A stretch of DNA of 64,000 bases from an uncultured Brachybacterium sp. (GTDB lineage Bacteria; Actinomycetota; Actinomycetes; Actinomycetales; Dermabacteraceae), in the NCBI RefSeq assembly GCF_947500705.1, contig NZ_CANMSY010000003.1, forward strand, positions 310,001-374,000. Direction: 5' to 3'. A model generated the notes under the pieces. The model worked only from the letters and a program-made list of their open reading frames with translations, ran no database searches and was not told where the DNA came from. A program made the translations under genes and the position numbers. Positions 17,162 to 25,355 of this stretch are shown here, piece after piece. Numbering within the stretch: position 1 is the first letter of the stretch; every line of letters begins with the position of its first letter.

Positions 17162-18064
17162 ATGAGCACCCAGAACCGTCCGCGGCACCAGCAGCCGGCC
17201 CGCCGGGGCAGCGTCCCGCCGCGGCCCGGCTCCGGCGTGCGCCGCGGCACGGGGGCACCGCGGTCGACGACTCCGCCGGGGATGTGGCCGCCCGGACAGG
17301 GCCCGCTCGAGGGCACGATCCACTCCCCGCGCTCGAAGGGCCTCACCGCACCCCGTCGGCGGGGTCGCTGGCTCACCGTCGGCGTGCCGGTCGTGCTCGC
17401 CGGCGCGTTCGGGATCAGCGGCTTCGTCATCCTCGGTGTCAGCAGCCTGATCGGCGGGGCAGGTCTGCTGACGCCGCTGCTGGCTGGGCTGGGCATCGCC
17501 GCCCTGGTCGGCGGGGGCAGCGGATTCCTGCTGCGGAACCGCTCTCCGCAGCCGGTCCGGCTGGGGCGCGCCTCGGTGGAGATCCCCGCCGGGACCCGCG
17601 CGATGCTCGAGAAGATCGTCAAGGACTCCCGCCAGCAGCGTCGCCGTCTCCAGAAGATGCAGCGGAGGGCCCGCGGACCGGCGCTCTCGCAGATTCTGAG
17701 GCGTGCCGAGACCCTGCTGCTGCGGATCGACGCCCTGCTGGGCGCTCCGGCGATCCAGTCCCGTCGCGCCTCGGACGCCGACGTGATGATGCTCGAGGGG
17801 ATGGCGGATCGCTATGTCCCGGACCTGGTGGACGCGCTGGAGGACTCCGTCGGCTTCCTCGCCCCCACGACCACGGAGGATGCCCGCTCACGGGCGATCG
17901 CGAATCTCCACAGCATCGATGAGCAGCTCAGCGTTCTCGGGAGCCGCCTGGACCGGCTGGAGAACGACACCGTCGCGGGCGTCGCCCGCTCGCTGGATGT
18001 CCATTCGGAGTTCCTCAGAGCCCGCTTCGCCGACTCCGCGGACGACCCGCTCCTCGACCGCTGA
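17162..18064 (+). CDS. Uncharacterised membrane protein with coiled C-terminal domain
   Basis: 300-residue protein I do not recognise with certainty. Residues 1-65 are basic and Pro/Gly/Arg-rich. Residues about 70-115 form two hydrophobic segments joined by a Gly-rich turn. Residues 130-300 are a charged helical domain with a basic run (QQRRRLQKMQRRAR) and heptad-like stretches. This arrangement is reminiscent of XpaC-type proteins that accompany TelA-like genes, but I cannot confirm homology and no telA is adjacent. The ATG at 17162 is the first in-frame start after the gap; the frame stays open upstream. It converges on the gntR gene with only two bases between stop codons. Confidence 0.7.
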   Translation: MSTQNRPRHQQPARRGSVPPRPGSGVRRGTGAPRSTTPPGMWPPGQGPLEGTIHSPRSKGLTAPRRRGRWLTVGVPVVLAGAFGISGFVILGVSSLIGGAGLLTPLLAGLGIAALVGGGSGFLLRNRSPQPVRLGRASVEIPAGTRAMLEKIVKDSRQQRRRLQKMQRRARGPALSQILRRAETLLLRIDALLGAPAIQSRRASDADVMMLEGMADRYVPDLVDALEDSVGFLAPTTTEDARSRAIANLHSIDEQLSVLGSRLDRLENDTVAGVARSLDVHSEFLRARFADSADDPLLDR

Positions 18065-18066
18065 GA

Positions 18067-18804
18067 TCAGACCGTCACGCTCTGGGCGGCTGGTTCCTCC
18101 GACCCCCCGCGCTCGCCCTCCGCGGACTCCTCGGCGAGCGTGGTGGAGCGCTCGAGCACGGCGTCGAGATGCTCGACCAGGGCCTGGAGCGCCCCGTCGT
18201 GGTGGTGCCGGCGCACCTTCTCCAGGATCCGGCCGTGCTCGCTGTACGCCTCGTGGATGTCGAGGGCGGGGGGGCCGCCCACCCAGGTCTGGCGCATGCG
18301 GTGCGTGTGTGCGCGGACGGTGTCGACCATGGTCGAGAGGTACCGATTGCCGGCGTGGTCGAACAGGACCTGGTGGAAGCGCCAGTCGGCGTGGAAGTGC
18401 TCCTGCAGCAGCTCGTAGGTGACCTCTCCCGCCGCCTCGATCCGCTCGATGACGTCACCGTGCTCGGCGTACGCCTCCTCAAGATCCGCCAGCAGCGTGC
18501 CGACGTCCTCGAAGGCGCGGGCCAGGGCCGCGGACTCGACGACTTTGCGGGCGTCCAGCAGCTCGGTCATCTGCGCGGCATCCAGCATCGGCGCCACCAC
18601 GTACCCGCGCAGCGCCACGTACTCCACCAGACCGGAGCGCTCGAGTGAGACCATCGCCTCTCGCACGGGCGTCGGCGAGACCTCGAGGTCGCGGGCGAGC
18701 CCGTCGATGCTCAGCCGCGAGCCCGGTGCCCACCTCGACTCGAGCAGGCGCTGGAGGATCAGCTCCTCGACCTCGGCGCGGAGGACCTGTCGTCGCACGG
18801 CCAT
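18067..18804 (-). CDS. GntR family transcriptional regulator, FCD (FadR) subfamily
   Basis: 245-residue DNA-binding regulator. The N-terminal winged helix (about 1-75) includes RLSIDGLARDLEVSPTPVREAM. The C-terminal FCD helical domain has the metal/ligand-site pattern DWRFHQ plus later histidines in EHGRIL and VEHLD. FCD regulators bind short palindromes and are released by carboxylate or sugar-acid effectors. A CCTATAGG site lies 75 bases upstream of its own start, and the same core appears in front of the isomerase, kinase and hydroxyacyl dehydrogenase genes, so it is the best candidate regulator of the acid-sugar/tetrulose cluster. Confidence 0.9.
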   Translation of the reverse strand: MAVRRQVLRAEVEELILQRLLESRWAPGSRLSIDGLARDLEVSPTPVREAMVSLERSGLVEYVALRGYVVAPMLDAAQMTELLDARKVVESAALARAFEDVGTLLADLEEAYAEHGDVIERIEAAGEVTYELLQEHFHADWRFHQVLFDHAGNRYLSTMVDTVRAHTHRMRQTWVGGPPALDIHEAYSEHGRILEKVRRHHHDGALQALVEHLDAVLERSTTLAEESAEGERGGSEEPAAQSVTV

Positions 18805-18878
18805 CTCGGCACTCCCTCTCTTACCCGGCGGCCCGGATCCTCGTCCTGTCAGAGGATCGGGCGCGCTTTCCGGGTCAC

Positions 18879-18886
18879 CCTATAGG
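18879..18886. promoter_or_regulatory. GntR operator in front of gntR (autoregulation)
   Basis: CCTATAGG in the 120-base gap between the gntR start and the stop of the acyl-CoA dehydrogenase gene. This is the fourth copy of the palindrome core, placed to autoregulate gntR. Confidence 0.62.
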
Positions 18887-18924
18887 AAGTTGGCCGCACC
18901 GGACGGCAGTTCCCGTCGGATGCC

Positions 18925-20163
18925 TCAGCCCGTCAGCGCCTTGGAGAACCCCAGATGCTTGGCGATGATCGCGAGCTGGACCTCGGTGGAGCCCTCGCCG
19001 ACCTCGAGCACGCGGGAGTCGCGGTAGTGACGGGCCACGACGTTCTCGTTGAGGAAACCGTTGCCGCCCCAGATCTGGCAGGCGTCGCGGGCGTTGGCCA
19101 CTGCGGCTTCGCTGCTCACGAGCTTCGCGAGCGACGCCTCTTTGCTGAAGGGCATCCCGGCGTCGAGGCGGCGGGCGGCCTCGTGCATGAGGGCGCGGGC
19201 GCCGGCGACCCGGGCCTGCATGCGGGCGATGGTGAAGGCGATGTGCTGGTTGTCGCCGAGCGGCCGGTCGAAGACCACGCGCCGCTTCGCGTAGTCCACC
19301 GCCTGCTCGAGACAGCCCTGGGCGGCACCGACGCACAGCGCCGCGAGTGCGACCCGTCCCTGGTCCAGGATCGCCAGGAAGTTCGAGAAGCCGCGGCCCC
19401 GCTCCCCCAGCAGGTTCTCCTCGGGCACGCGCACGTCCTCGAGCAGCAGCGGATGCGTGTCAGAGGTGTGCCAACCCATCTTGTCGTAGCCCGGCAGAGC
19501 GGTGAATCCCGGGGTGTCGGTAGGCACAATGATGCTGGTCAGCTCAGGGGTGGCGCGTCCATCGGCCCGCTGGCGCTGTCCGGTCACGGCTGTGACGGTG
19601 ACCAGCGAAGTGATGGGGGTGCCGGAGTTGGTGATGAACTGTTTGGTCCCGTCGATCACCCACTGGCCGTCCTCGAGCCGCGCGGAGGTGCGGGTGCCGC
19701 CGGCGTCGGAGCCCGCCTCCGCTTCAGTGAGCCCGAAGGCGGCGAGCTCCTCGCCGCGGGCGAGCGCCGGCAGGTAGCGCTCCTTCTGGGCGGTGGTGCC
19801 GAAGGTGAGGATCGGCATCGCGCCGAGGCCGAGGCCCGCCTCGAGGGTCACCGCGATCGACTGGTCCACGCGGGCCAGCTGCTCCACGGCCACACACAGC
19901 GACATGTAGTCCCTGCCCTGCCCGTCGTACTCGCGCGGGATCGGCAGGCCGAACAGCCCCAGCTCCCCCATCTGGGCGATGATCCCCATCGGCAGCTCAC
20001 GCTGGGTGTCGTACTCGTAGCTGGCCGGGGCGACGACCTCGTCGGCGAAGTCGCGCACCAGAGCGGCCAGGCGCTGGTGCTCCTCGCTCAGCAGCTCGGT
20101 GCCGGGCGGGGGTGTGGGGGTGGTGCTCACGGGGGTCTCCTTCAGCGAAGCGGCGGTGCTCAT
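18925..20163 (-). CDS. Acyl-CoA dehydrogenase (short/branched-chain type)
   Basis: FAD flavoprotein of 412 residues that would introduce the alpha-beta double bond into a short branched acyl-CoA. FAD-binding segments TEAEAGSDAGG (about 146-156) and CQIWGGNGF are present. The catalytic Glu390 (VGEGSTEVQ) is at the short/medium-chain position. The position where isovaleryl-CoA dehydrogenase places its base reads LDQGR, so that enzyme's specific glutamate is missing. It starts at 20163 with ATGA overlapping the CitE-like gene. It corresponds to fadE19 in the similar M. tuberculosis cluster. Confidence 0.9.
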   Translation of the reverse strand: MSTAASLKETPVSTTPTPPPGTELLSEEHQRLAALVRDFADEVVAPASYEYDTQRELPMGIIAQMGELGLFGLPIPREYDGQGRDYMSLCVAVEQLARVDQSIAVTLEAGLGLGAMPILTFGTTAQKERYLPALARGEELAAFGLTEAEAGSDAGGTRTSARLEDGQWVIDGTKQFITNSGTPITSLVTVTAVTGQRQRADGRATPELTSIIVPTDTPGFTALPGYDKMGWHTSDTHPLLLEDVRVPEENLLGERGRGFSNFLAILDQGRVALAALCVGAAQGCLEQAVDYAKRRVVFDRPLGDNQHIAFTIARMQARVAGARALMHEAARRLDAGMPFSKEASLAKLVSSEAAVANARDACQIWGGNGFLNENVVARHYRDSRVLEVGEGSTEVQLAIIAKHLGFSKALTG

Positions 20164-21125
20164 GAGTGGTCGGCGGCGTGCGGGTCGGCGGGGCCCTGCG
20201 GTCCGAGGGCACCGGCGAGGCCGCGGGTGGCCAGCGAGCGGGCGTGGCGCAGGATCGGGCCGTCGATCATGCGACCCTCGTGCTCGAACACCCCGGTGCC
20301 GCGGCGCTCGGCGGCGGCCAGCACCCCGCGGGCCCAGGCGGTCTGCTCGGGCGTCGGTGCGTAGGCCTCGCGGATGATCGCGGCCTGGGCGGGGTGGATG
20401 CAGGCGGTCGCGGTGAATCCGCTGGCCACGGCGTCCTCGGCCTCGGCGCGCCAGCCGTCCTCGTCGGCGAGGTCGGTGTGGATCGCGTCGATCGCGCTGC
20501 GGCCGTTGGCCCGGGCTGCCAGGAGCACGCTGGAGCGGGCGTGGCGCACCACGTCGCGGTAGCCGCCGTCGGGGCGGCGGGAGGAGGTGCCGCCGAGAGA
20601 GGCGATCAGGTCCTCCCCGCCCCACATCAGTGCGACCACATCCGGGTGGGCGGCGAGCGTGGGGGCGGCGAGCACACCGCGGGCGGTCTCGCACAGGACC
20701 AGCACCTGCGCCCCGGGCAGAGCGCCGACGAGCCGATCCACCTCGGCGAGGCTGCTGGCCTTGGGCAGCATGACCCAGCGAGGACGGAGCGGTGCGAGGG
20801 CGAGGACGTCGGCCGCGAAGTCCGCCTCCCCCGGAGCGTTGACCCGGATGATGGTGCGGGAGGGATCCAGGTCATGGGCGGCGACGGCGGCACGGGCCGC
20901 GGCCTTGTTCTCGGGGGCGACGGCGTCCTCGAGGTCGAGGATCACGGCGTCGGCGCGGTCGGCGGCCTTGCGGAAGCGGTCCGGCCGGTCCCCGGGGCAG
21001 AACAGCAGCGAGGGTCCCAGCGGGAGCAGCTCGCGCCCGTCGCCGTCGTGCCCCTCGGACGCGCCGTGCCGTTCGCGGCAGGTGCTGCGGCTGCGCGGGG
21101 AGAGGTGATCGTGGTTCCTGCTCAT
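20160..21125 (-). CDS. HpcH/HpaI aldolase/citrate lyase family CoA-ester lyase
   Basis: CitE-like TIM-barrel lyase, 321 residues, with an N-terminal extension of about 35 residues before LLFCPGDRPDRF. Metal and substrate residues appear in ILDLEDAVAPENK and in PKASS. Homologue of M. tuberculosis Rv2498c, reported as an (R)-3-hydroxy-3-methylglutaryl-CoA lyase, which would give acetoacetate and acetyl-CoA at the end of leucine degradation. Overlaps of ATGA on both sides place it firmly within the operon. Confidence 0.87.
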   Translation of the reverse strand: MSRNHDHLSPRSRSTCRERHGASEGHDGDGRELLPLGPSLLFCPGDRPDRFRKAADRADAVILDLEDAVAPENKAAARAAVAAHDLDPSRTIIRVNAPGEADFAADVLALAPLRPRWVMLPKASSLAEVDRLVGALPGAQVLVLCETARGVLAAPTLAAHPDVVALMWGGEDLIASLGGTSSRRPDGGYRDVVRHARSSVLLAARANGRSAIDAIHTDLADEDGWRAEAEDAVASGFTATACIHPAQAAIIREAYAPTPEQTAWARGVLAAAERRGTGVFEHEGRMIDGPILRHARSLATRGLAGALGPQGPADPHAADHS

Positions 21126-21667
21126 GAGTTCTCCTGGCCGTGCTTCTGGGGTGCGGGGCGCGTCGATGCGGGGGGATGCTCCGAGGCGGCGGCGTGCATG
21201 AGGGTGGTGCGCTCGGCGCGGACCACGGCCTCGCCGTGCTGGTTGCGTCCGGTGTGGACGAGGGTGACCACTGCCTGGCCTGGCCGCGATGTCGAGGGCC
21301 GCACGGCGCGCACCTGCGTCTCGCTGTAGAGGGTGTCGCCGTGGTGCAGGGGGCGGGGGAAGCTGATCTCGCCGAAGCCGAGGTTCGCCACCAGAGTCCC
21401 CTGGCTGAGCTGGGCGACGGATGCCCCGACCACGGTGGCGAGGGTGAGCATCGAGTTGATCAGCCGCTGCCCGAATTCGGTGGTCTCGCTCCAGGCGGCG
21501 TCGAGGTGGAGGGCCTGCGGGTTCATGGTCATGGTGGAGAACAGGACGTTGTCCGCCTCGGTCAGGGTGCGGCCGGGGCGGTGCTCGTAGATCGCGCCGA
21601 TCTGCAGCTCGTCGGCGTAGAGACCGCGCTGGATGATGCGCGGCCCCTCGGGCAAGGGATCGCTCAT
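21122..21667 (-). CDS. MaoC family dehydratase/hydratase
   Basis: 181-residue double-hot-dog hydratase that would add water to a branched enoyl-CoA, supplying the CitE-like lyase. The active-site stretch reads STMTMNPQALHLD; the Asp of the classical GD-x-NP-x-H hydratase motif is not there, as in the beta-methylmalyl-CoA/mesaconyl-CoA hydratase-like subgroup (from memory). This is followed by TEFGQRLINS. Homologue of Rv2499c by position and length. ATGA overlaps both neighbours. Confidence 0.85.
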   Translation of the reverse strand: MSDPLPEGPRIIQRGLYADELQIGAIYEHRPGRTLTEADNVLFSTMTMNPQALHLDAAWSETTEFGQRLINSMLTLATVVGASVAQLSQGTLVANLGFGEISFPRPLHHGDTLYSETQVRAVRPSTSRPGQAVVTLVHTGRNQHGEAVVRAERTTLMHAAASEHPPASTRPAPQKHGQENS

Positions 21668-23703
21668 GGGCGGGCCTCCTCGTGATCGTCGATACCGGAG
21701 CCCCCTGCGACGAGGTCCACCTGCGCGACCTTCTCGCCGCGAGCCACCCGGTCTCCGGCTCTGACCCGCAGGCGCACGGTGCCGGCGCTCGGTGCGCTGA
21801 GGGTGTGCTCCATCTTCATCGCCTCGACCACGAGCACCGGGTCGCCGGCCTCCACGTGGTCCCCGTCGGCCACCAGCACCATGGTCACCGTGCCCGGCAT
21901 CGGCGAGGCGAGCGTCGGTGCCGCCTCCCGTCCTGACGTGCCGCGCGTGGGACGGTGCAGGAGCAGCTCACGATCCTCGCCCGGCAGTCCGATCCACACC
22001 GCGCTCTCCGTGACGTGGTGGAGCAGCGGCAGGCGCACGCCGTCGACGGCGATGGCTCCCTGGTGCAGAGAGAGGTCGAACTCCTGCTCGCCGATCCGGG
22101 CGAGGGCCTGGGCCGGGGCGCCGGTCAGCACCACCTCGATCGGGTCGTGACCGGGCCCGCCGGCCCCCGCGAAGCGGACTATGAAGGGCGCCGGAGCCCC
22201 GAGCCGCCATCCCGAGGGCGCATGCCAGAGGCCGCCCGGACGGGAGCGGGCCACCTGGTCCCAGCGCACGAGCGCCGCGACGGCGAGCGCCCGGGCGGTG
22301 GCCGGCGGCGGGGTGAGCTCCGCGAGGCGGCGCTCGATGAGGCCGGTGTCCATCTCCCCGCTGACCACCTCGTCCAGGGCCAGCAGCGCGCGCAGGAAGG
22401 CGGTGTTGGTGACGACGCCGAGCAGGTGGGTGTCGGCGAGCGCCCGGTCGAGCGCGGCGAGCGCCCGGTCGCGGGTGGGGGCGTGGGTGATGACCTTGGC
22501 GAGCATCGGGTCGTAGCTGCTGGAGATGGTGGCGCCGACGCTCAGGGCGTGGTCCACCCGCGCGCCCTCCGGCAGGGCGAGCGCGAGCACTCTCCCGCCG
22601 GTGGGGAGGAAATCCGCAGCGGGGTCCTCGGCGTAGATCCGGGCCTCGATCGCGTGGCCCTCGAGGTGCACGTCCTCCTGGGACAGCGACAGCGGCTCAC
22701 CGCTCGCGATCCGGAGCTGCTCGGCGACCAGGTCGATCCCGGTGATCGCCTCGGTGACGGCGTGCTCGACCTGGAGGCGGGTGTTCATCTCGAGGAAGAA
22801 CGGGACCTCCGGGGCGGTACCGTCGACGATGAACTCGACGGTGCCGGCGCCCACGTAGTCCACGGCGCGGGCGGCGTCGACCGCGACCCGCCCGAACTGA
22901 TCGCGCTGCTCAGGGGTCAGCGATGGGCTGGGTGCCTCCTCGATGACCTTCTGGTGGCGGCGCTGCAGGGAGCATTCCCGCTCCCCCAGGTGGATCACGT
23001 TCCCGTGGGCGTCGGCGAGGATCTGCACCTCGATGTGCTTCGGTGCGGTGATCCATCGTTCGAGGAAGAGGGTGTCGTCGCCGAAGGCGCCGGCGGCCTC
23101 GCGGCGGGCGGCGGCGAGCGCGGCGGGCAGCTCGTGGGCGGTGGCGACCCGGTGCATGCCCTTCCCACCACCGCCAGCGGCGGGCTTGACCAGCAGCGGG
23201 AAGCCGACCTCCGCAGCGCCGGCGAGCAGCGCGGCATCATCCAGTCCCGGGGCGGCGAGGCCCGGCACCACCGGCACCCCGCGGGCGGTGACCGCGGCGC
23301 GGGCGGAGATCTTGTCGCCCATGGTCTCGATCGCAGCGGCCGACGGGCCGACGAACGCGACCCCGGCCTGCTCGCAGGCGCGGGCGAAGTCGGCCCGTTC
23401 GGAGAGGAAGCCGTAGCCCGGGTGGATCGCCCGGGCACCGGTGGCCAGCGCCGCGGCGATGATCTCCTCGCCCTGGAGATAGGAGCTGATCCGTACGGCG
23501 CGGTCGGCGGAGGTGACGTGGGCGGCGCTCGCATCCTCGTCGGTGTGGACGGCGATCGCGGCGAGGCCCAGGCCGTGGACGGTGCGCAGGATCCGCATCG
23601 CGATCTCGCCGCGGTTGGCGATCAGAACGGTATCGAGCAGGCGGGCGCTGACCACCCGGCCGCTGGTCACGGAAGTGCTGGTCTCGGAAGTTCTGAGCAT
23701 CAT
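21664..23703 (-). CDS. Acetyl/propionyl/methylcrotonyl-CoA carboxylase alpha subunit (biotin carboxylase + BCCP)
   Basis: 679-residue biotin-dependent carboxylase. The N-terminal biotin carboxylase domain (about 20-465) has LIANRGEIAMRI, the ATP-grasp loop KPAAGGGGKGM and EMNTRLQVEHAVTE. A linker of about 140 residues follows, then a C-terminal biotinyl domain with the acceptor lysine in VEAMKMEHT. Tandem ATGs at 23703 and 23700 follow a GAGG; the second has the better spacing. It lies five bases behind the beta subunit gene. In this operon the likely substrate is 3-methylcrotonyl-CoA, as for AccA1 of M. tuberculosis. Confidence 0.93.
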   Translation of the reverse strand: MMLRTSETSTSVTSGRVVSARLLDTVLIANRGEIAMRILRTVHGLGLAAIAVHTDEDASAAHVTSADRAVRISSYLQGEEIIAAALATGARAIHPGYGFLSERADFARACEQAGVAFVGPSAAAIETMGDKISARAAVTARGVPVVPGLAAPGLDDAALLAGAAEVGFPLLVKPAAGGGGKGMHRVATAHELPAALAAARREAAGAFGDDTLFLERWITAPKHIEVQILADAHGNVIHLGERECSLQRRHQKVIEEAPSPSLTPEQRDQFGRVAVDAARAVDYVGAGTVEFIVDGTAPEVPFFLEMNTRLQVEHAVTEAITGIDLVAEQLRIASGEPLSLSQEDVHLEGHAIEARIYAEDPAADFLPTGGRVLALALPEGARVDHALSVGATISSSYDPMLAKVITHAPTRDRALAALDRALADTHLLGVVTNTAFLRALLALDEVVSGEMDTGLIERRLAELTPPPATARALAVAALVRWDQVARSRPGGLWHAPSGWRLGAPAPFIVRFAGAGGPGHDPIEVVLTGAPAQALARIGEQEFDLSLHQGAIAVDGVRLPLLHHVTESAVWIGLPGEDRELLLHRPTRGTSGREAAPTLASPMPGTVTMVLVADGDHVEAGDPVLVVEAMKMEHTLSAPSAGTVRLRVRAGDRVARGEKVAQVDLVAGGSGIDDHEEARP

Positions 23704-23708
23704 CGGCC

Positions 23709-25352
23709 TCACATCCGGAAGACGCCGCGGGCGAGCGCGGGAAGCGGGGCACGGGAGACGACGTCCAGCGCGAGGCCGAGGACGGTGCGGGTCTGAGCGG
23801 GTTCGATGATCCCGTCGTCCCAGAGCCGGGTGGTGGAGTAGTAGGGGCTGCCCTGGGCGTCGTAGTCCTCGATGATGGGCCGGCGGAACTCGGCCTCCTC
23901 CGCCTCGCTCCAGGTCCCGCCGCCGGCCTCGATGCGGTCGCGCGTGACGGTCGAGAGCACCGCGGCGGCCTGGGCGCCGCCCATCACGGAGACACGGGCG
24001 TTCGGCCACAGCCAGAGGAAGCGCGGGGAGTATGCGCGCCCGCACATCGAGTAGGTACCGGCGCCGAAGGACCCGCCGATCACGACGGTGAGCTTCGGGA
24101 CCCGGGCGCAGGCGACGGCGGTGACCATCTTCGCGCCGTCCTTGGCGATGCCACCGCGCTCGTACTCGGCGCCGACCATGAACCCCGCGATGTTCTGCAG
24201 GAACACCAGTGGGATCTCGCGCTGGTCGCAGAGCTGGATGAAGTGGGCGCCCTTGAGCGCGGACTCGCTGAACAGCACCCCGTTGTTGGCGACGATGCCC
24301 ACCCGGTGCCCGTGGATCCTCGCGAAGCCGGTGACCAGGGTGGCTCCGTAGGTGGGTTTGAACTCGGAGAACTCCCCGGCGTCGACGATCCGGGCGATGA
24401 CCTCGTGCACGTCGTAGGGGGTCGAGAGGTCCGCCGGCACCACCTCGCCCATGGTCTCGGGGTCGATGGCGGGCGCGCGGGGTTCCCCGCGCGGCCGCAC
24501 CGGTGCGGGGGCGGGGAGGGTGTCGACGATGTCGCGGAGGATCGACAGGGCGTGCTCGTCGTCCTCGGCGAGGTGGTCGGCGACCCCGGAGACCTCGGTG
24601 TGCATCAGCCCCCCGCCGAGGTCCTCGGCGCTGACCTCCTCGCCGGTGGCTGCTTTCACCAGCGGCGGTCCGCCGAGGAAGATCGTGCCCTGGTCTCGCA
24701 CGATGACGGTCTGATCGCTCATCGCCGGCACGTAGGCGCCGCCCGCGGTGGAGGAGCCCATCACGGCGGAGAGCTGGGCGATGCCCTCGCCGCTCATCCG
24801 GGCCTGGTGGTAGAAGATCCGGCCGAAGTGGTCGCGGTCGGGGAACACCTCGTCCTGCATCGGCAGGTAGGCGCCGCCGGAGTCGACGAGGTACACGCAC
24901 GGCAGGCGGTTCTCCTGCGCGATCTCCTGCGCGCGGAGGTGCTTCTTCACGGTCAGCGGGAAGTAGGTGCCGCCCTTGACGGTGGCGTCGTTGGCGAGGA
25001 TCAGGCAGTGCCGGCCATGGATCATCCCGATCCCGGCGACGACCCCGGCGCTCGGGGCGGCCCCGTCGTACATCCCCTCGGCGGCCAGCGGCGCGATCTC
25101 GAGAAAGGGCGAGCCCTCATCGAGGAGGCGATCGATCCGTTCCCGGGCCAGCAGCTTGCCGCGGGCACGATGCTTCTCCCGGGCCGCGGCGGAGCCCCCC
25201 TCCGCGGCCTTCGCGAGACGGGCCCGCAGCTCGACGACCAGGGCCTCCATCGCCTGGGCGCGCGAGGTGACGACGGGCTCGGGATTCCCCACCGGCCCGG
25301 TGCCGGTGGGGGCTGAGCCGGCGGGGCCGACGGCGCGGTGCGGAACATCCAT
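23709..25352 (-). CDS. Acyl-CoA carboxylase beta subunit (carboxyltransferase)
   Basis: 547-residue carboxyltransferase with both crotonase-like lobes. The first lobe includes [26 protein letters not shown] in part, typical of methylcrotonyl-CoA carboxylase beta chains. The second includes [21 protein letters not shown], another MCC-like signature. It would transfer the carboxyl from biotin on the alpha chain to the acyl-CoA. It lies three bases after bkdC. The carboxylase genes sit between the keto-acid dehydrogenase and the hydratase, in pathway order. Confidence 0.92.
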   Translation of the reverse strand: MDVPHRAVGPAGSAPTGTGPVGNPEPVVTSRAQAMEALVVELRARLAKAAEGGSAAAREKHRARGKLLARERIDRLLDEGSPFLEIAPLAAEGMYDGAAPSAGVVAGIGMIHGRHCLILANDATVKGGTYFPLTVKKHLRAQEIAQENRLPCVYLVDSGGAYLPMQDEVFPDRDHFGRIFYHQARMSGEGIAQLSAVMGSSTAGGAYVPAMSDQTVIVRDQGTIFLGGPPLVKAATGEEVSAEDLGGGLMHTEVSGVADHLAEDDEHALSILRDIVDTLPAPAPVRPRGEPRAPAIDPETMGEVVPADLSTPYDVHEVIARIVDAGEFSEFKPTYGATLVTGFARIHGHRVGIVANNGVLFSESALKGAHFIQLCDQREIPLVFLQNIAGFMVGAEYERGGIAKDGAKMVTAVACARVPKLTVVIGGSFGAGTYSMCGRAYSPRFLWLWPNARVSVMGGAQAAAVLSTVTRDRIEAGGGTWSEAEEAEFRRPIIEDYDAQGSPYYSTTRLWDDGIIEPAQTRTVLGLALDVVSRAPLPALARGVFRM

Positions 25353-25355
25353 GGA

